Shown here piece after piece: positions 28,830-37,273 of a stretch of DNA of 64,000 nt; positions within the stretch are counted from its first letter, which is position 1; every line of letters starts with the position of its first letter. The notes under the pieces are model-generated. The model made no database searches. It was not told where the DNA came from and saw nothing but the letters and a program-made list of their open reading frames with translations. A program made the position numbers and the translations under genes. The stretch comes from Salibacter halophilus (GTDB lineage Bacteria; Bacteroidota; Bacteroidia; Flavobacteriales_G; Salibacteraceae), in assembly GCF_008806325.1 (NCBI RefSeq), contig NZ_WACR01000008.1:124001-188000 (forward strand), read 5' to 3'.

Positions 28830-28853
28830 AAAGGCCCCCGATTGGGAGCCTTT
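28830..28853 (-). terminator. Terminator of gdhA
   Basis: AAAGGC (28830-28835) pairs with GCCTTT (28848-28853), extended by an inner CCC/GGG pair. Read on the minus strand the stem follows the gdhA stop by 24 bp and is followed by TTTATTTT. Confidence 0.7.
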
Positions 28854-28877
28854 ATATTACATCTATTTTAAAAAGGA

Positions 28878-30239
28878 TTATATAACTCCCTGATCCATCA
28901 TAGAATCAGCAACTTTCACAAAGCCTGCAATGTTTGCACCTTTGATGTAGTCGATATTTCCTTTTTCTGTTTTTCCGTAATGAGCTGTTGCAGCGTGAAT
29001 ATCGCGCATAATTTTGTGTAGCTTTTCATCTACCTCTTCAGCAGTCCAGCTCAAACGCATTGAGTTTTGTGTCATCTCAAGACCAGAAGTTGCAACACCA
29101 CCGGCATTTGATGCTTTACCCGGAACAAACATAACACCATTGTTTTCAAAATATTCAACCGCTTCTGGGGTTGTTGGCATGTTAGCCCCTTCAACAACAG
29201 CTTTAACACCAGCCTTTACAAGACTTTCAGCATTGCTTTCGTCCAGTTCGTTTTGCGTGGCACATGGAAGTGCTACATCGATTGAATCTACAACATCCCA
29301 TGGACGAGCTCCCTCAAAGTACTCAACATCAAATTTTTCAGCATATTCTTTGATTCTGCCGCGTTTGTTGTTTTTCAGATCCATCAGGAACTCGAGCTTT
29401 TCAGCGTGAATCCCATCGTGATCGAGGATTGTTCCTGAAGAGTCAGAAGCAGTTACAACTTTACCACCGAGCTGATTCACTTTTTCGATAGCGTACTGAG
29501 CTACATTTCCAGATCCCGATACAGCTACTTGCTTTCCTTTGATGCTGTCATCGTGGTGGTTGAGCATTTCTTCAGTGAAGTAAACCACACCGTAACCGGT
29601 AGCCTCGGGTCTGATCAAAGAACCGCCCCAGTTTCTTCCTTTACCGGTAAGAACGCCAGTAAACTCATTTCTCAATCTCTTGTACTGGCCAAACATGTAA
29701 CCGATCTCACGACCACCAACACCAATATCTCCGGCAGGGATATCAGTATCAGGACCAATGTGACGAGAAAGCTCAGTCATGAACGACTGGCAAAAACGCA
29801 TTACTTCGCCATCAGTTTTCCCTTTAGGATCGAAGTCGGCACCACCTTTACCACCGCCCATTGGGAGCGTAGTAAGTGCATTTTTGAAAATCTGCTCAAA
29901 ACCGAGAAATTTCAAAATTGACTGATTCACTGAAGGATGAAAACGTAGTCCACCTTTATATGGTCCAATTGCCGAGTTGAACTCAACACGGTAACCGCGA
30001 TTAACCTGGATATTTCCATTATCATCAACCCATGGAACGCGGAATGTAATGATGCGCTCCGGCTCAATCATTCGTTCAAGGATGTTTGCTTCCTTGTACT
30101 CAGGGTTATCCTCAATGAAAGGAATAATGGTTTCAACAACCTCTCGAACCGCTTGCATAAATTCTGGTTCGTGTGAGTTTTTGGTTTTTACTTTTACCAT
30201 AAACTCGTCAACGAGGGCTTCATGTTTTGCTGATGACAT
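28878..30239 (-). CDS. gdhA: NADP-specific glutamate dehydrogenase
   Basis: 453 residues, hexameric class I GDH that aminates 2-oxoglutarate. PMGGGKGGADFDPKGK (~118-133) holds the catalytic Lys and glycine-rich loop; AGDIGVGGREIGYMFGQYKR contains the catalytic Asp; VAVSGSGNVAQYAIEK is the nucleotide-binding motif. The length and the bacterial-type GxGNVAQ signature point to NADP(H) use and ammonia assimilation. The 102 bp upstream of the start are free of other genes. Confidence 0.95.
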   Translation of the reverse strand: MSSAKHEALVDEFMVKVKTKNSHEPEFMQAVREVVETIIPFIEDNPEYKEANILERMIEPERIITFRVPWVDDNGNIQVNRGYRVEFNSAIGPYKGGLRFHPSVNQSILKFLGFEQIFKNALTTLPMGGGKGGADFDPKGKTDGEVMRFCQSFMTELSRHIGPDTDIPAGDIGVGGREIGYMFGQYKRLRNEFTGVLTGKGRNWGGSLIRPEATGYGVVYFTEEMLNHHDDSIKGKQVAVSGSGNVAQYAIEKVNQLGGKVVTASDSSGTILDHDGIHAEKLEFLMDLKNNKRGRIKEYAEKFDVEYFEGARPWDVVDSIDVALPCATQNELDESNAESLVKAGVKAVVEGANMPTTPEAVEYFENNGVMFVPGKASNAGGVATSGLEMTQNSMRLSWTAEEVDEKLHKIMRDIHAATAHYGKTEKGNIDYIKGANIAGFVKVADSMMDQGVI

Positions 30240-30341
30240 ACTTAAATGCTTTTAATTTTATGGGCAAATCTATGCTTTTTTTTGTCATTTTTAGAACGCC
30301 ATATAGCCCATAGCCGACAAAAGCTTTAGCAATTTGTTAAA

Positions 30342-31442
30342 TCAGTTGAGTTGGTACATTTTGCCCGGTAAAGATTTTATCAACCCATTCATTTCAAGGT
30401 TGAATAAATGTGTGCTTATTTGGCTGGAACTTTTGTTCAACTCGAGCCCTATTTCATCCACAGCTAGCTTTTTATCCTTCAGTAAATCTAAAATTGACTG
30501 CTCTTCTTCACTCAACTCTACAAAAAGCTTTTTCTGAACTTTCTTTTTCTTTTTTGATTTTTCCCATCCCATTTGATACTCAATATCTTTTACGTCTTCA
30601 ATCAACGCAGCCTGATGAGATTTTATGAGAAAGTTGCAACCGCGAGAGTTGTTGTCAGTGGATTTTCCGGGAAAAGCAAATACGTCCCTGTTGTATTTGA
30701 ATGCGAGTTTGCCCGTGATGAGTGAACCGCCCTGGAGTCTGGATTCCATAACGAGTGTAGCATCGCACAGACCGGCAATTATTCTGTTGCGCTCGGGAAA
30801 GTTGCCCATGTCAGGGTTTGTGCCGCTCCAGTAGTCAGTGATTAAACCACCATTTTCGAGCATTCGCTTAGCTGTTTGAGTGTGCTCTCTCGGGTAAATT
30901 CTGTCGAGACCATGAGCTAAAACTGCTGCAGTTTGCAGGTTGTTTTCCTGCGCTGTTCTGTGAGCTGTAATGTCAATCCCAAAAGCCAGTCCGCTTATGA
31001 TGGTGACATTGTGCTGAGCGAGTTCTGACACGATCTTTTCTGTTTGTTCCTTTCCGTAAGGAGTTGCTTTTCGCGTTCCTACAACAGCAACCATTTTTTC
31101 AGCGTTCAAATCCATCAATCCTTTTGTGAAAATGCAAAGCGGAGCATCTTTACAAAACTTCAACCTGCGCGGGTATTCACGGTCAGAGATGAAATGAACC
31201 TGAATATCGTGTTTCTCGATAAATTTCAGTTCCTGTTCAGCTCTTTTCAGGGCGACATTATCGGCCAGATTGTTGACGATTCTTTCGGTAATCTTACTGA
31301 TTTTCACCAGTTCTTTCTTGGGAGCTTTGAAAACTTCCCTTGCTGATCCGTATTCATCGAGGAGCGTACGACCAATTGAAGGGCCTATGTGAACAGTTTT
31401 GGCGAGCGCAATTTGGTAGAGTGTTTCTTCTGTGAGTGGCAT
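30342..31442 (-). CDS. dprA: DNA processing protein DprA
   Basis: 366 residues. The Rossmann-like DprA/Smf fold contains VGTRKATPYGKEQTEKIV (~117-134), ISGLAFGIDITAHRTA (~149-164), FPERNRIIAGL and the PGK motif FAFPGKSTDNNSRGCNFLI. A C-terminal winged-helix-like domain (LDLLKDKKLAVDEIGLELNK) follows. DprA protects incoming single-stranded DNA and loads RecA during natural transformation, so its presence is compatible with competence, but nearly all bacteria carry it. Complete. Confidence 0.93.
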   Translation of the reverse strand: MPLTEETLYQIALAKTVHIGPSIGRTLLDEYGSAREVFKAPKKELVKISKITERIVNNLADNVALKRAEQELKFIEKHDIQVHFISDREYPRRLKFCKDAPLCIFTKGLMDLNAEKMVAVVGTRKATPYGKEQTEKIVSELAQHNVTIISGLAFGIDITAHRTAQENNLQTAAVLAHGLDRIYPREHTQTAKRMLENGGLITDYWSGTNPDMGNFPERNRIIAGLCDATLVMESRLQGGSLITGKLAFKYNRDVFAFPGKSTDNNSRGCNFLIKSHQAALIEDVKDIEYQMGWEKSKKKKKVQKKLFVELSEEEQSILDLLKDKKLAVDEIGLELNKSSSQISTHLFNLEMNGLIKSLPGKMYQLN

Positions 31443-31585
31443 GAAAAAAGATTTACGGTTAAAAGTAAGGATTTTGTTTTTCTTTTCCAGAATTTGTCAC
31501 TGGAAGTTAATACCTTGTAAGATCGCATTAAAATTGGTTGACCACAGCGTTTAATTTTTATCAATTATTAACCTATTTTCGCAAT

Positions 31586-32605
31586 ATGCGACCCGTTGAG
31601 GAACATATCTACAAATTGCTTTTTGATCACGATTGCGTGGTGCTGCCCAATGTTGGCGGTTTTTACACTGTTCAGTCGTCAGCTAAGCTAAAAGCAGGCA
31701 ATCACAAGATTGACCCTCCCGGGAAATTCGTGGCATTCAACAAGGATTTACGCCACAATGACGGATTGCTGATCAATTCAATTTCGTCTTTTGAGAACAT
31801 CGATTACGATAAGGCAAAAGAAGTCGTAAGAGACTTTGCCCGGCCGTTGGAAACTGCTATTCGCAAACGTGAAGGGTTTGCCTTAAACGGATTGGGCACA
31901 GTGCATTTCAATAGCGAGGGCAGCCTGCAGTTTGAGGCTGATAAAACGGTGAATTTTGACCGCGATGCGTTTGGATTGGAGTCTGTGATAGCTCGACCTG
32001 TTTCTGCTGAAAGAGCAACTTCTTCAGTTGAGTCACGGTCAGAGCCGGAAACCGATACCTCACGTTCCACATCCTGGAAGCGCGTTGCAGCCGCAGCAGT
32101 TTTGTTGCCGATATTGGGATACGGTGCGTGGTTCTTCACTGCTACTGATGTCCTCAAGCCGAATTACAGGTTTCATACAAGTGATCTCAATCCTTTCACT
32201 GATAAGATTTGTGAAGTTTATCATCCCAGATCGGGGAGTTTTGATTTGAGTTTTGAAGAGATTAGATCTCAAAAGAATCTCAAAAGTCTCACACTTGTTG
32301 AGGGCGGTCGCTCTATTCCGGTAGTAGACGAGAAGCCTGCTGGTTCAGGCTCTGACCGAAAAACAGCAACAAAATCTCAACGCGGAAATTATCACCTCAT
32401 TGTGGGGTGTTTCAGCGAGAAGCAAAATGCTGAGCGCTACATGAACAAGCTGACAAACCTGGGGTATGATCCGTACATCGTTGATGTTAAGAACGGGTTG
32501 TTGAGGGTAAGTGCTGAAAACGTATCGAGCAGATCGGCTGCTGAACAGTCTTTATCAAAGGTGAAAACCGAAGTTCAGTCTGGCGCCTGGTTACTTACAA
32601 AGTGA
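31586..32605 (+). CDS. HU-CCDC81-type domain / SPOR domain protein with one transmembrane helix
   Basis: 339 residues from the ATG at 31586 (the upstream TTG at 31538 is not supported). N-terminus: EEHIYKLLFDHDCVVLPNVGGF and GLLINSISSFENIDYDKA match the HU-CCDC81 bacterial domains. After an acidic linker comes a transmembrane helix (AAAAVLLPILGYGAWFF, ~180-196). The C-terminus (NYHLIVGCFSEKQNAERYMNKL) is a SPOR domain, which binds denuded septal peptidoglycan. So it probably spans the inner membrane with a cytoplasmic HU-like part and a periplasmic glycan-binding part. Two exact copies of the dispersed word sit in the two linkers (32037 and 32348). Confidence 0.85.
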   Translation: MRPVEEHIYKLLFDHDCVVLPNVGGFYTVQSSAKLKAGNHKIDPPGKFVAFNKDLRHNDGLLINSISSFENIDYDKAKEVVRDFARPLETAIRKREGFALNGLGTVHFNSEGSLQFEADKTVNFDRDAFGLESVIARPVSAERATSSVESRSEPETDTSRSTSWKRVAAAAVLLPILGYGAWFFTATDVLKPNYRFHTSDLNPFTDKICEVYHPRSGSFDLSFEEIRSQKNLKSLTLVEGGRSIPVVDEKPAGSGSDRKTATKSQRGNYHLIVGCFSEKQNAERYMNKLTNLGYDPYIVDVKNGLLRVSAENVSSRSAAEQSLSKVKTEVQSGAWLLTK

Positions 32606-32621
32606 TTTTTGAACATAAAAA

Positions 32622-32643
32622 AAGCCGATCCTGAGATCGGCTT
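32622..32643 (-). terminator. Terminator for the sigma-factor gene
   Basis: AAGCCGATC (32622-32630), loop CTGA, GATCGGCTT (32635-32643): perfect 9-bp stem. On the minus strand a run of seven T follows. It may also stop the plus-strand gene. Confidence 0.82.
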
Positions 32644-32663
32644 GTAATGTTGTATAGCACTTT

Positions 32664-33524
32664 TTACAAGTAGTGCTTGAGTAAATTCGAGTTTGCTTTC
32701 TTTCTCAAACTTCTCAATGCTTTTTCTCTTATTTGACGAATTCGCTCACGAGTTAAACCTAAACTATTAGCGATTTCTTCAAGCGTCATGGGTGTTTCAC
32801 CATTTAATCCGAAAGATAATCTCACAACATCAGCTTCGCGTTGCTTGAGCGATACAAGTACGCGCTCAATATCTTTGCAAAGTGATTCACGCATCAATGT
32901 GTCTGAGGGGTGAGAAGAATTTTCGTTAGTCAAAACATTCAAAAGACTGTTTTCTTCACCTTCGATAAGTGGAGCGTCAACAGAAACTTGTTTTTGACTG
33001 TAAGTAAATAGATCGGCAACGTTATCAGAGTTGCTTTCGAGCAGATCGGCAATTTCTTCATTTGACGGGGGCCTTTCGTGAGTTTGCTCGAGTTTAGAGT
33101 AAGCGTTGGCAATTTTTTGAATTGCACTTACTTTGTTGAGTGGGAGGCGTACAACGCGTGAGTTTTCAGCGATAGCCTGCATAATGCTTTGACGAATCCA
33201 CCAAACTGCGTAAGAGATAAACTTAAATCCTTTGGTTTCATCAAACCTTTTAGCAGCAGTAATAAGTCCGATATTACCTTCAGCGATAAGATCTTCAAGT
33301 GTTAAACCGTGACCCTGATACTGTTTTGCTACTGAAATTACGAACCTCAAGTTCGCATTGACCAAACGGTTGAGTGCAATTTCATCGCCTTGTTTAATGC
33401 GTACCGCTAAGGAAACCTCCTCTTCAGGAGTAACCATTTCCTCTTTTGATACATCACTTAAATATTTGTCGATTGATTTGCTATCCCGATTGGTTAACTG
33501 TTTCGTAATTTTTAACTGACGCAT
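32664..33524 (-). CDS. rpoD: Primary sigma factor RpoD/SigA (Bacteroidota short form)
   Basis: 286 residues, lacking the long region 1.1 and the non-conserved insert, as is normal for the phylum. Region 1.2 DSKSIDKYLSDVSKEEM; region 2 VISVAKQYQGHGLTLEDLIAEGNIGL and FKFISYAVWWIRQSIMQAI; region 3 VRLPLNKVSAIQKI; region 4 TLEEIANSLGLTRERIRQIREKAL. It reads the TTTG/TAnnTTTG promoters seen elsewhere in the window. The 137 bp upstream show only A/T-rich leader with an AAAGCTCC...CGAGGCGG element of unclear meaning. Confidence 0.95.
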   Translation of the reverse strand: MRQLKITKQLTNRDSKSIDKYLSDVSKEEMVTPEEEVSLAVRIKQGDEIALNRLVNANLRFVISVAKQYQGHGLTLEDLIAEGNIGLITAAKRFDETKGFKFISYAVWWIRQSIMQAIAENSRVVRLPLNKVSAIQKIANAYSKLEQTHERPPSNEEIADLLESNSDNVADLFTYSQKQVSVDAPLIEGEENSLLNVLTNENSSHPSDTLMRESLCKDIERVLVSLKQREADVVRLSFGLNGETPMTLEEIANSLGLTRERIRQIREKALRSLRKKANSNLLKHYL

Positions 33525-33661
33525 GTATGACCTTTTATCGTTTTAGAATCTTTGAAAATACAATAAAATTTTGTTCTTCAACAAGTTTTTGTTGAAAAAA
33601 GCTCCTCGTTAAAACGAGGCGGCAAAACTACTTAATAATTTAATACTGGTCCAGAAAAATA

Positions 33662-34111
33662 TTATCCTCGCAATTTATCCAGTAGGTTATTAAGATTTTC
33701 TGCTTCATTTACGGAGAGTGTGTGAAATTGTTGTTGAAATTTTCGAAATTCTTCATCTAACACTTCCAAAAGGTCGAGTCCTTTTTCGGTAATAGCGATT
33801 TCTTTTTGGCGTCTGTCGTACTTGCTTGTGGTTCTAACGATTAGTTCTTTGTCTAGCAGTTTGTCTACTAATCTTGAGGCATTTGAGTTTTTGTCGAGCA
33901 TTCTTTCGCTGATCAAGCCAATACTTGCCGGATCAGGATGTTGGCCGCGCAAAATTCTCAATACGTTGTATTGTTGTTGTGAAAGACCTCTTGGTTTTAA
34001 AAACTTCAAATGAGCCCCGTTGAGCCAGCTGGAAGTAAAGAGTATGTTAACTAAAAGTTTTTCGTATTCCGTTTTAAACTTTTTCTGTTTAATTTCATCC
34101 TCTAATTTCAT
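33662..34111 (-). CDS. MarR-family transcriptional regulator
   Basis: 149 residues. Winged helix-turn-helix with LSQQQYNVLRILRGQHPDPASIGLISERML (partly quoted: LSQQQYNVLRIL, then SIGLISERMLD), the recognition helix DKNSNASRLVDKLLDKELI and the wing TTSKYDRRQKEIAITEKG. It is probably a dimeric repressor. Divergent from acylphosphatase with a 139-bp gap; its targets are unknown. Confidence 0.88.
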   Translation of the reverse strand: MKLEDEIKQKKFKTEYEKLLVNILFTSSWLNGAHLKFLKPRGLSQQQYNVLRILRGQHPDPASIGLISERMLDKNSNASRLVDKLLDKELIVRTTSKYDRRQKEIAITEKGLDLLEVLDEEFRKFQQQFHTLSVNEAENLNNLLDKLRG

Positions 34112-34250
34112 AACTCATTTGTGTAATTTAACATAACCGTTCAGCAAGTTTATTTTGTTTGTAGGTACAAAATACTTCATTGAAGATAACAAATAAACAA
34201 AATATTATAAACCTGAGTTTGGGTTATTGAAAATCATTTACTTGATAACG

Positions 34251-34523
34251 ATGGAACACGTAAATATTACAGTTAAAGGGAAAGTACAGGGTGTTTTTTT
34301 TAGGAAGTCTACACAGGAAAAGGCTTACGAACTTCAAATTTCAGGCTATGTACAAAACGAACGTGACGGTTCAGTTTACATAGAGGCCGAAGGCGAAAAA
34401 GAGAGGATTGATGAATTTATAGAGTGGTGCAAGAAAGGGCCTAAAAATGCTGAGGTAACTGAAATTAAAATCCGAAAGGGGAATTTTCAGAATTATGAGG
34501 ATTTTGAAATTGCTTATGTGTGA
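34251..34523 (+). CDS. acyP: Acylphosphatase
   Basis: 90 residues from the ATG at 34251 (TTG 34227 rejected). The active-site signature is VKGKVQGVFFRKSTQEKA, with the phosphate-binding Arg in VQGVFFRK, and the catalytic Asn is in GYVQNERDGSVYIEAEG. It hydrolyses acyl phosphates such as 1,3-bisphosphoglycerate or carbamoyl phosphate. Complete. Confidence 0.94.
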   Translation: MEHVNITVKGKVQGVFFRKSTQEKAYELQISGYVQNERDGSVYIEAEGEKERIDEFIEWCKKGPKNAEVTEIKIRKGNFQNYEDFEIAYV

Positions 34524-34597
34524 GGTTGTAGCGTTTAAGGTTTAATTAGGTTTAGTGTTTAAGGGGGTGAGTTTTGCTTCTAAGCGTTAAACCCGGA

Positions 34598-34674
34598 TGC
34601 TGAGCGGAGACTTGGCGGAGTCGAAGTAGAAGGGAATTAGGAGGTCGAGGATGAGGCCTAGAGAGTTCCAATTG
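34598..34674. repeat. Degenerate G-rich intergenic repeat, copy 1
   Basis: The segment begins GATGCTGAGCGGAGA, continues GGCGGAGTCGAAGTAGA and ends AGAGAGTTCCAATTGTG. It aligns loosely with copy 3 at 37054-37148. The preceding words GTGTTTAAGGGGG (34551-34566) and ACCCGGAT (34591-34598) recur at about 36876 and 36969. The whole gap 34524-34737 holds no gene. Confidence 0.6.
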
Positions 34675-34737
34675 TGCTCTTTGAAGGGTTACACTCAGCA
34701 TTCAAGATGAACATTAATGCTCTACGAAATGAAAATT

Positions 34738-36000
34738 CTACGCTCTCTTCAATTCAATAACAGTAATTTCTGGAGGCATACCAACTCTGCCGGGAAACCC
34801 GATATATCCGATTCCGCGGTTGACGTAGAGTTTTTGTTTTCCTACAGAATATTCACCGGCCCATCTCGGATATTTGTACTTTACCGGGCTCCATTTGATA
34901 TTGCCTAATTCTACACCAAATTGAGCACCGTGTGTATGACCTGATAGTGTGAGATCTACATCCTTATGATTTTTGATGGTTTCGTAATCCCAATGAGAAG
35001 GATCGTGAGACATCAAGACTTTGAAAGGAGTATTCTCAACACCATTTTTAGCCTTTGAGATATCACCTAATTGGGGAAATGGTTTAACCCCCCAGTTTTC
35101 AACTCCTAAAACAGCAATCTCTTCTCCGCTCCGTTTCACAGTTCGGTTTTCGTTTCGCAACAGGTCGAATCCCATTTCTCCGTGGATTTCTGTAAGTCTG
35201 TTAAAGTTTTCCTGTTTTGCTTCTTCACTGGGCCAACTGCTGTAATCTCCATAATCGTGGTTTCCTAAGATTGAAAACTTTCCGTCTTTCGCCTTAATCT
35301 CTTTGAAATAAGGAATCCATTCTTCAGCTTCTTTTGCGAAATTGTTTACCAGATCTCCGGTAAAGAGAACGAGATCAGCATTCAGGTTATTGATGAGTTC
35401 GAGCGCTTTTTCTACGGGTTTGTAATTGCTGAAAAATGAACCAACGTGAGCATCTGATATTTGAACAATTTTATACCCGTCAAATGATGCCGGGAGATTA
35501 TCAAACTTCATGGTTTTACGTACAATTCTGAAATCCCACCTGCCTTTTATCATTCCGTACGCTGCTCCAATGAACGGGATGGAAGCCACCACAATTCCGG
35601 TATGGTAGAGAAAACGGGCGCGTGACATTCCGCCTGCGGATTCACTCGGTTCTGACGAGAATTTTTTGGCTATCCATTGCGTCAGCATCCAGCCGTCATC
35701 AATTATTTGGAAAAAGCTGAGGACTAGTTTAGGTAAGTAGAAGAGCAGCGTGATGCCAAAAAGGAAGTAGTAGAACTTGTAGTATTTATAACTGCCCATG
35801 AACGGCATATTGAAATACATGAAAAGGTACCAAATGGCTACACCGGCAAAAATTGCCCAGTGTACAATTGATAAAATACGTTTTGTGTAAGCTCCCGGCA
35901 GGTCAGATCCAATTATTTTAATGCTGCGATACGTGTACAGGTCAAAGATGAAGAGTACGGCTAAGAGGATTAAAATTGGGGTGATTGACATAGATTTCAT
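34738..36000 (-). CDS. Membrane-anchored metallophosphoesterase (YkuE/YaeI-like)
   Basis: 420 residues. Four N-terminal transmembrane helices (residues ~7-155) precede a calcineurin-like phosphoesterase domain: VQISDAHVGSF (~193-203), LVLFTGDLVNNF (~224-235), ILGNHDYGDY (~256-265), LSGHTHGAQFG (~359-369). These are the D-x-H, GD, GNH(D/E) and GHxH metal-binding blocks. Similar enzymes act on UDP-diacylglucosamine or other lipids, but the substrate is not determinable. Followed upstream by hemJ, 18 bp away on the same strand, so probably co-transcribed. Confidence 0.9.
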   Translation of the reverse strand: MKSMSITPILILLAVLFIFDLYTYRSIKIIGSDLPGAYTKRILSIVHWAIFAGVAIWYLFMYFNMPFMGSYKYYKFYYFLFGITLLFYLPKLVLSFFQIIDDGWMLTQWIAKKFSSEPSESAGGMSRARFLYHTGIVVASIPFIGAAYGMIKGRWDFRIVRKTMKFDNLPASFDGYKIVQISDAHVGSFFSNYKPVEKALELINNLNADLVLFTGDLVNNFAKEAEEWIPYFKEIKAKDGKFSILGNHDYGDYSSWPSEEAKQENFNRLTEIHGEMGFDLLRNENRTVKRSGEEIAVLGVENWGVKPFPQLGDISKAKNGVENTPFKVLMSHDPSHWDYETIKNHKDVDLTLSGHTHGAQFGVELGNIKWSPVKYKYPRWAGEYSVGKQKLYVNRGIGYIGFPGRVGMPPEITVIELKRA

Positions 36001-36018
36001 TTGACTGTCTACTAAACT

Positions 36019-36561
36019 TTAATCTTTGTTTTTTGTTCGCAGGCGCTTGTAAATTCTAATGGTCAGCATCAACATAACCGCAAAAAGTACCAGGCCGATT
36101 AACCCGTAAATCCAGTTCATCGACTTCACGACTATGATGAACACAATAGCTACCAAAAAAAGTGTGGCTACCTCGTTCCAAATACGCAATTGCGTAGGTG
36201 AGTACTTTACGTTGTTTTGTTTCAATTTGTTATAAATGTGCTGGCAACTGAAGTGGTAGAGGTACAGGAAAAAGACAAAGGTGAGTTTGAGGTGCATGTA
36301 AGGAGCGCTCCACAGGCCCATTTTGGTGATGAGCCAAATCCCAAAAATCATGGTCAGAACCGCGCTCGGCCAGGTTATTCCGTACCAAAGCCTTTTTTCC
36401 ATTAGCTGAAATTGTGACTGGAGGATTGATTTCTCCGGCTCTGACCGTTGTTCAGCTTCAGTGTGATAGATGAATAACCTTACGATGTAGAATAACCCTG
36501 AAAACCAGGTAACCACAAAAATGATATGAAGTGCTTTGATGTAGAGCATAATGAGGAGCAA
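36019..36561 (-). CDS. hemJ: Protoporphyrinogen IX oxidase HemJ (CopD-related)
   Basis: 180 residues with four to five transmembrane helices. The HemJ hallmarks are YIKALHIIFVVTWFSGLFYI with the conserved His and Trp (~7-26), the Arg in MEKRLWYGITWPS (~54-66), and HLKLTFVFFLYLYHF with the conserved His-x-Lys (~90-104). It oxidises protoporphyrinogen IX in heme synthesis. The second ATG (36549, MLYIKAL) may be the true start. Two exact copies of the dispersed word lie 75 bp apart in opposite orientation (36352 minus, 36437 plus). The second encodes RSEPEK in a cytoplasmic loop. Confidence 0.88.
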   Translation of the reverse strand: MLLIMLYIKALHIIFVVTWFSGLFYIVRLFIYHTEAEQRSEPEKSILQSQFQLMEKRLWYGITWPSAVLTMIFGIWLITKMGLWSAPYMHLKLTFVFFLYLYHFSCQHIYNKLKQNNVKYSPTQLRIWNEVATLFLVAIVFIIVVKSMNWIYGLIGLVLFAVMLMLTIRIYKRLRTKNKD

Positions 36562-36629
36562 AATTAGCGAAAGTCTCGATGTGTGTTTGGAGATTGGGTT
36601 TATTTATTTTGAATTGAGTTTTAAGGCAA

Positions 36630-36760
36630 GGTTGAGGTCGAGGCTGAGGAGATAAGTTCTCTCGCTTTGCTCAAGAACGAAATAGTGAGATATGTTTTTC
36701 GCGAGGCTCAAAACGAGATAGGAGAGTCAAGGTCAAGGTTGAGGTCAAGAGAAGTTCTGA
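36630..36760. repeat. Degenerate GGTTGAGGTCAAG-type tandem repeats, copy 2
   Basis: Repeated words AAGGTTGAGGTCGAGGCTGAGG and TCAAGGTCAAGGTTGAGGTCAAG (each partly quoted) form two clusters at 36629-36652 and 36727-36750. The gap 36562-37273 (712 bp) has no convincing gene. It contains these repeats, a G-rich stretch, a palindromic-looking GTTCGCAGCGGGTTCGCTGGCG at about 36899-36922, and copy 3. A 60-codon frame at 36667-36849 is made of the same repeat and is not counted. Confidence 0.6.
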
Positions 36761-37053
36761 TGGTAGTTTTGGTTAGTTTGATGCTTGAGGTGTTAAAGAT
36801 TTGTGGGTTTGGTAGTTTGGAGGTTTGGAAGTTGGGTGGTTATGAATGATGAGTGATGAATTGGGTGAGGTTAGTGTTTAAGGGGTGGTAACGCAGCGTT
36901 CGCAGCGGGTTCGCTGGCGCTCCCTTTTTTTAACCATGAAGAAGTTAAGGGGCATTAAGGGTTGATTTAACCCGGATACCCGTCCCGCAGCAAGTGCGTG
37001 GATATAAGAATTACAAACCATTGACTTGCGTCAAGTGGTAAGTTCTTCTAAGA

Positions 37054-37148
37054 GATGCCGAGCGGGGCATTGAGCGGAGCCGAAATGCGGAGTCTAGGTA
37101 TTAGGGAGTTAGGAGGTTGAGGTCAAGGTCGAGAGCCTTCCAATGATG
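37054..37148. repeat. Degenerate G-rich intergenic repeat, copy 3
   Basis: Begins GATGCCGAGCGGGGC, continues TGAGCGGAGCCGAAATG, AGGAGGTTGAGGTCAAGG and ends GAGAGCCTTCCAATGATG. Similar in order and content to copy 1 at 34598-34674. Direction is the same in all copies. Confidence 0.6.
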
Positions 37149-37273
37149 ATTTTGGTTTGTTGTAATAGTGAGTTGTTATTGATTTTGACGGTAGAGGTTT
37201 GTTACAGCTAACAATCCAAAGCCCAATCTTAAAATTCATAATTGTAATTTCGCTCGCAGATTTTTACATATTT

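Noticed and set aside
29014-29921. Two ~130-codon plus-strand frames inside gdhA
   Set aside because: Shadows of gdhA; composition explained by the sense codons.
36667-36849. 60-codon open frame in the gap after hemJ
   Set aside because: It is composed of the GGTTGAGGTCAAG repeat and has no protein-like composition.
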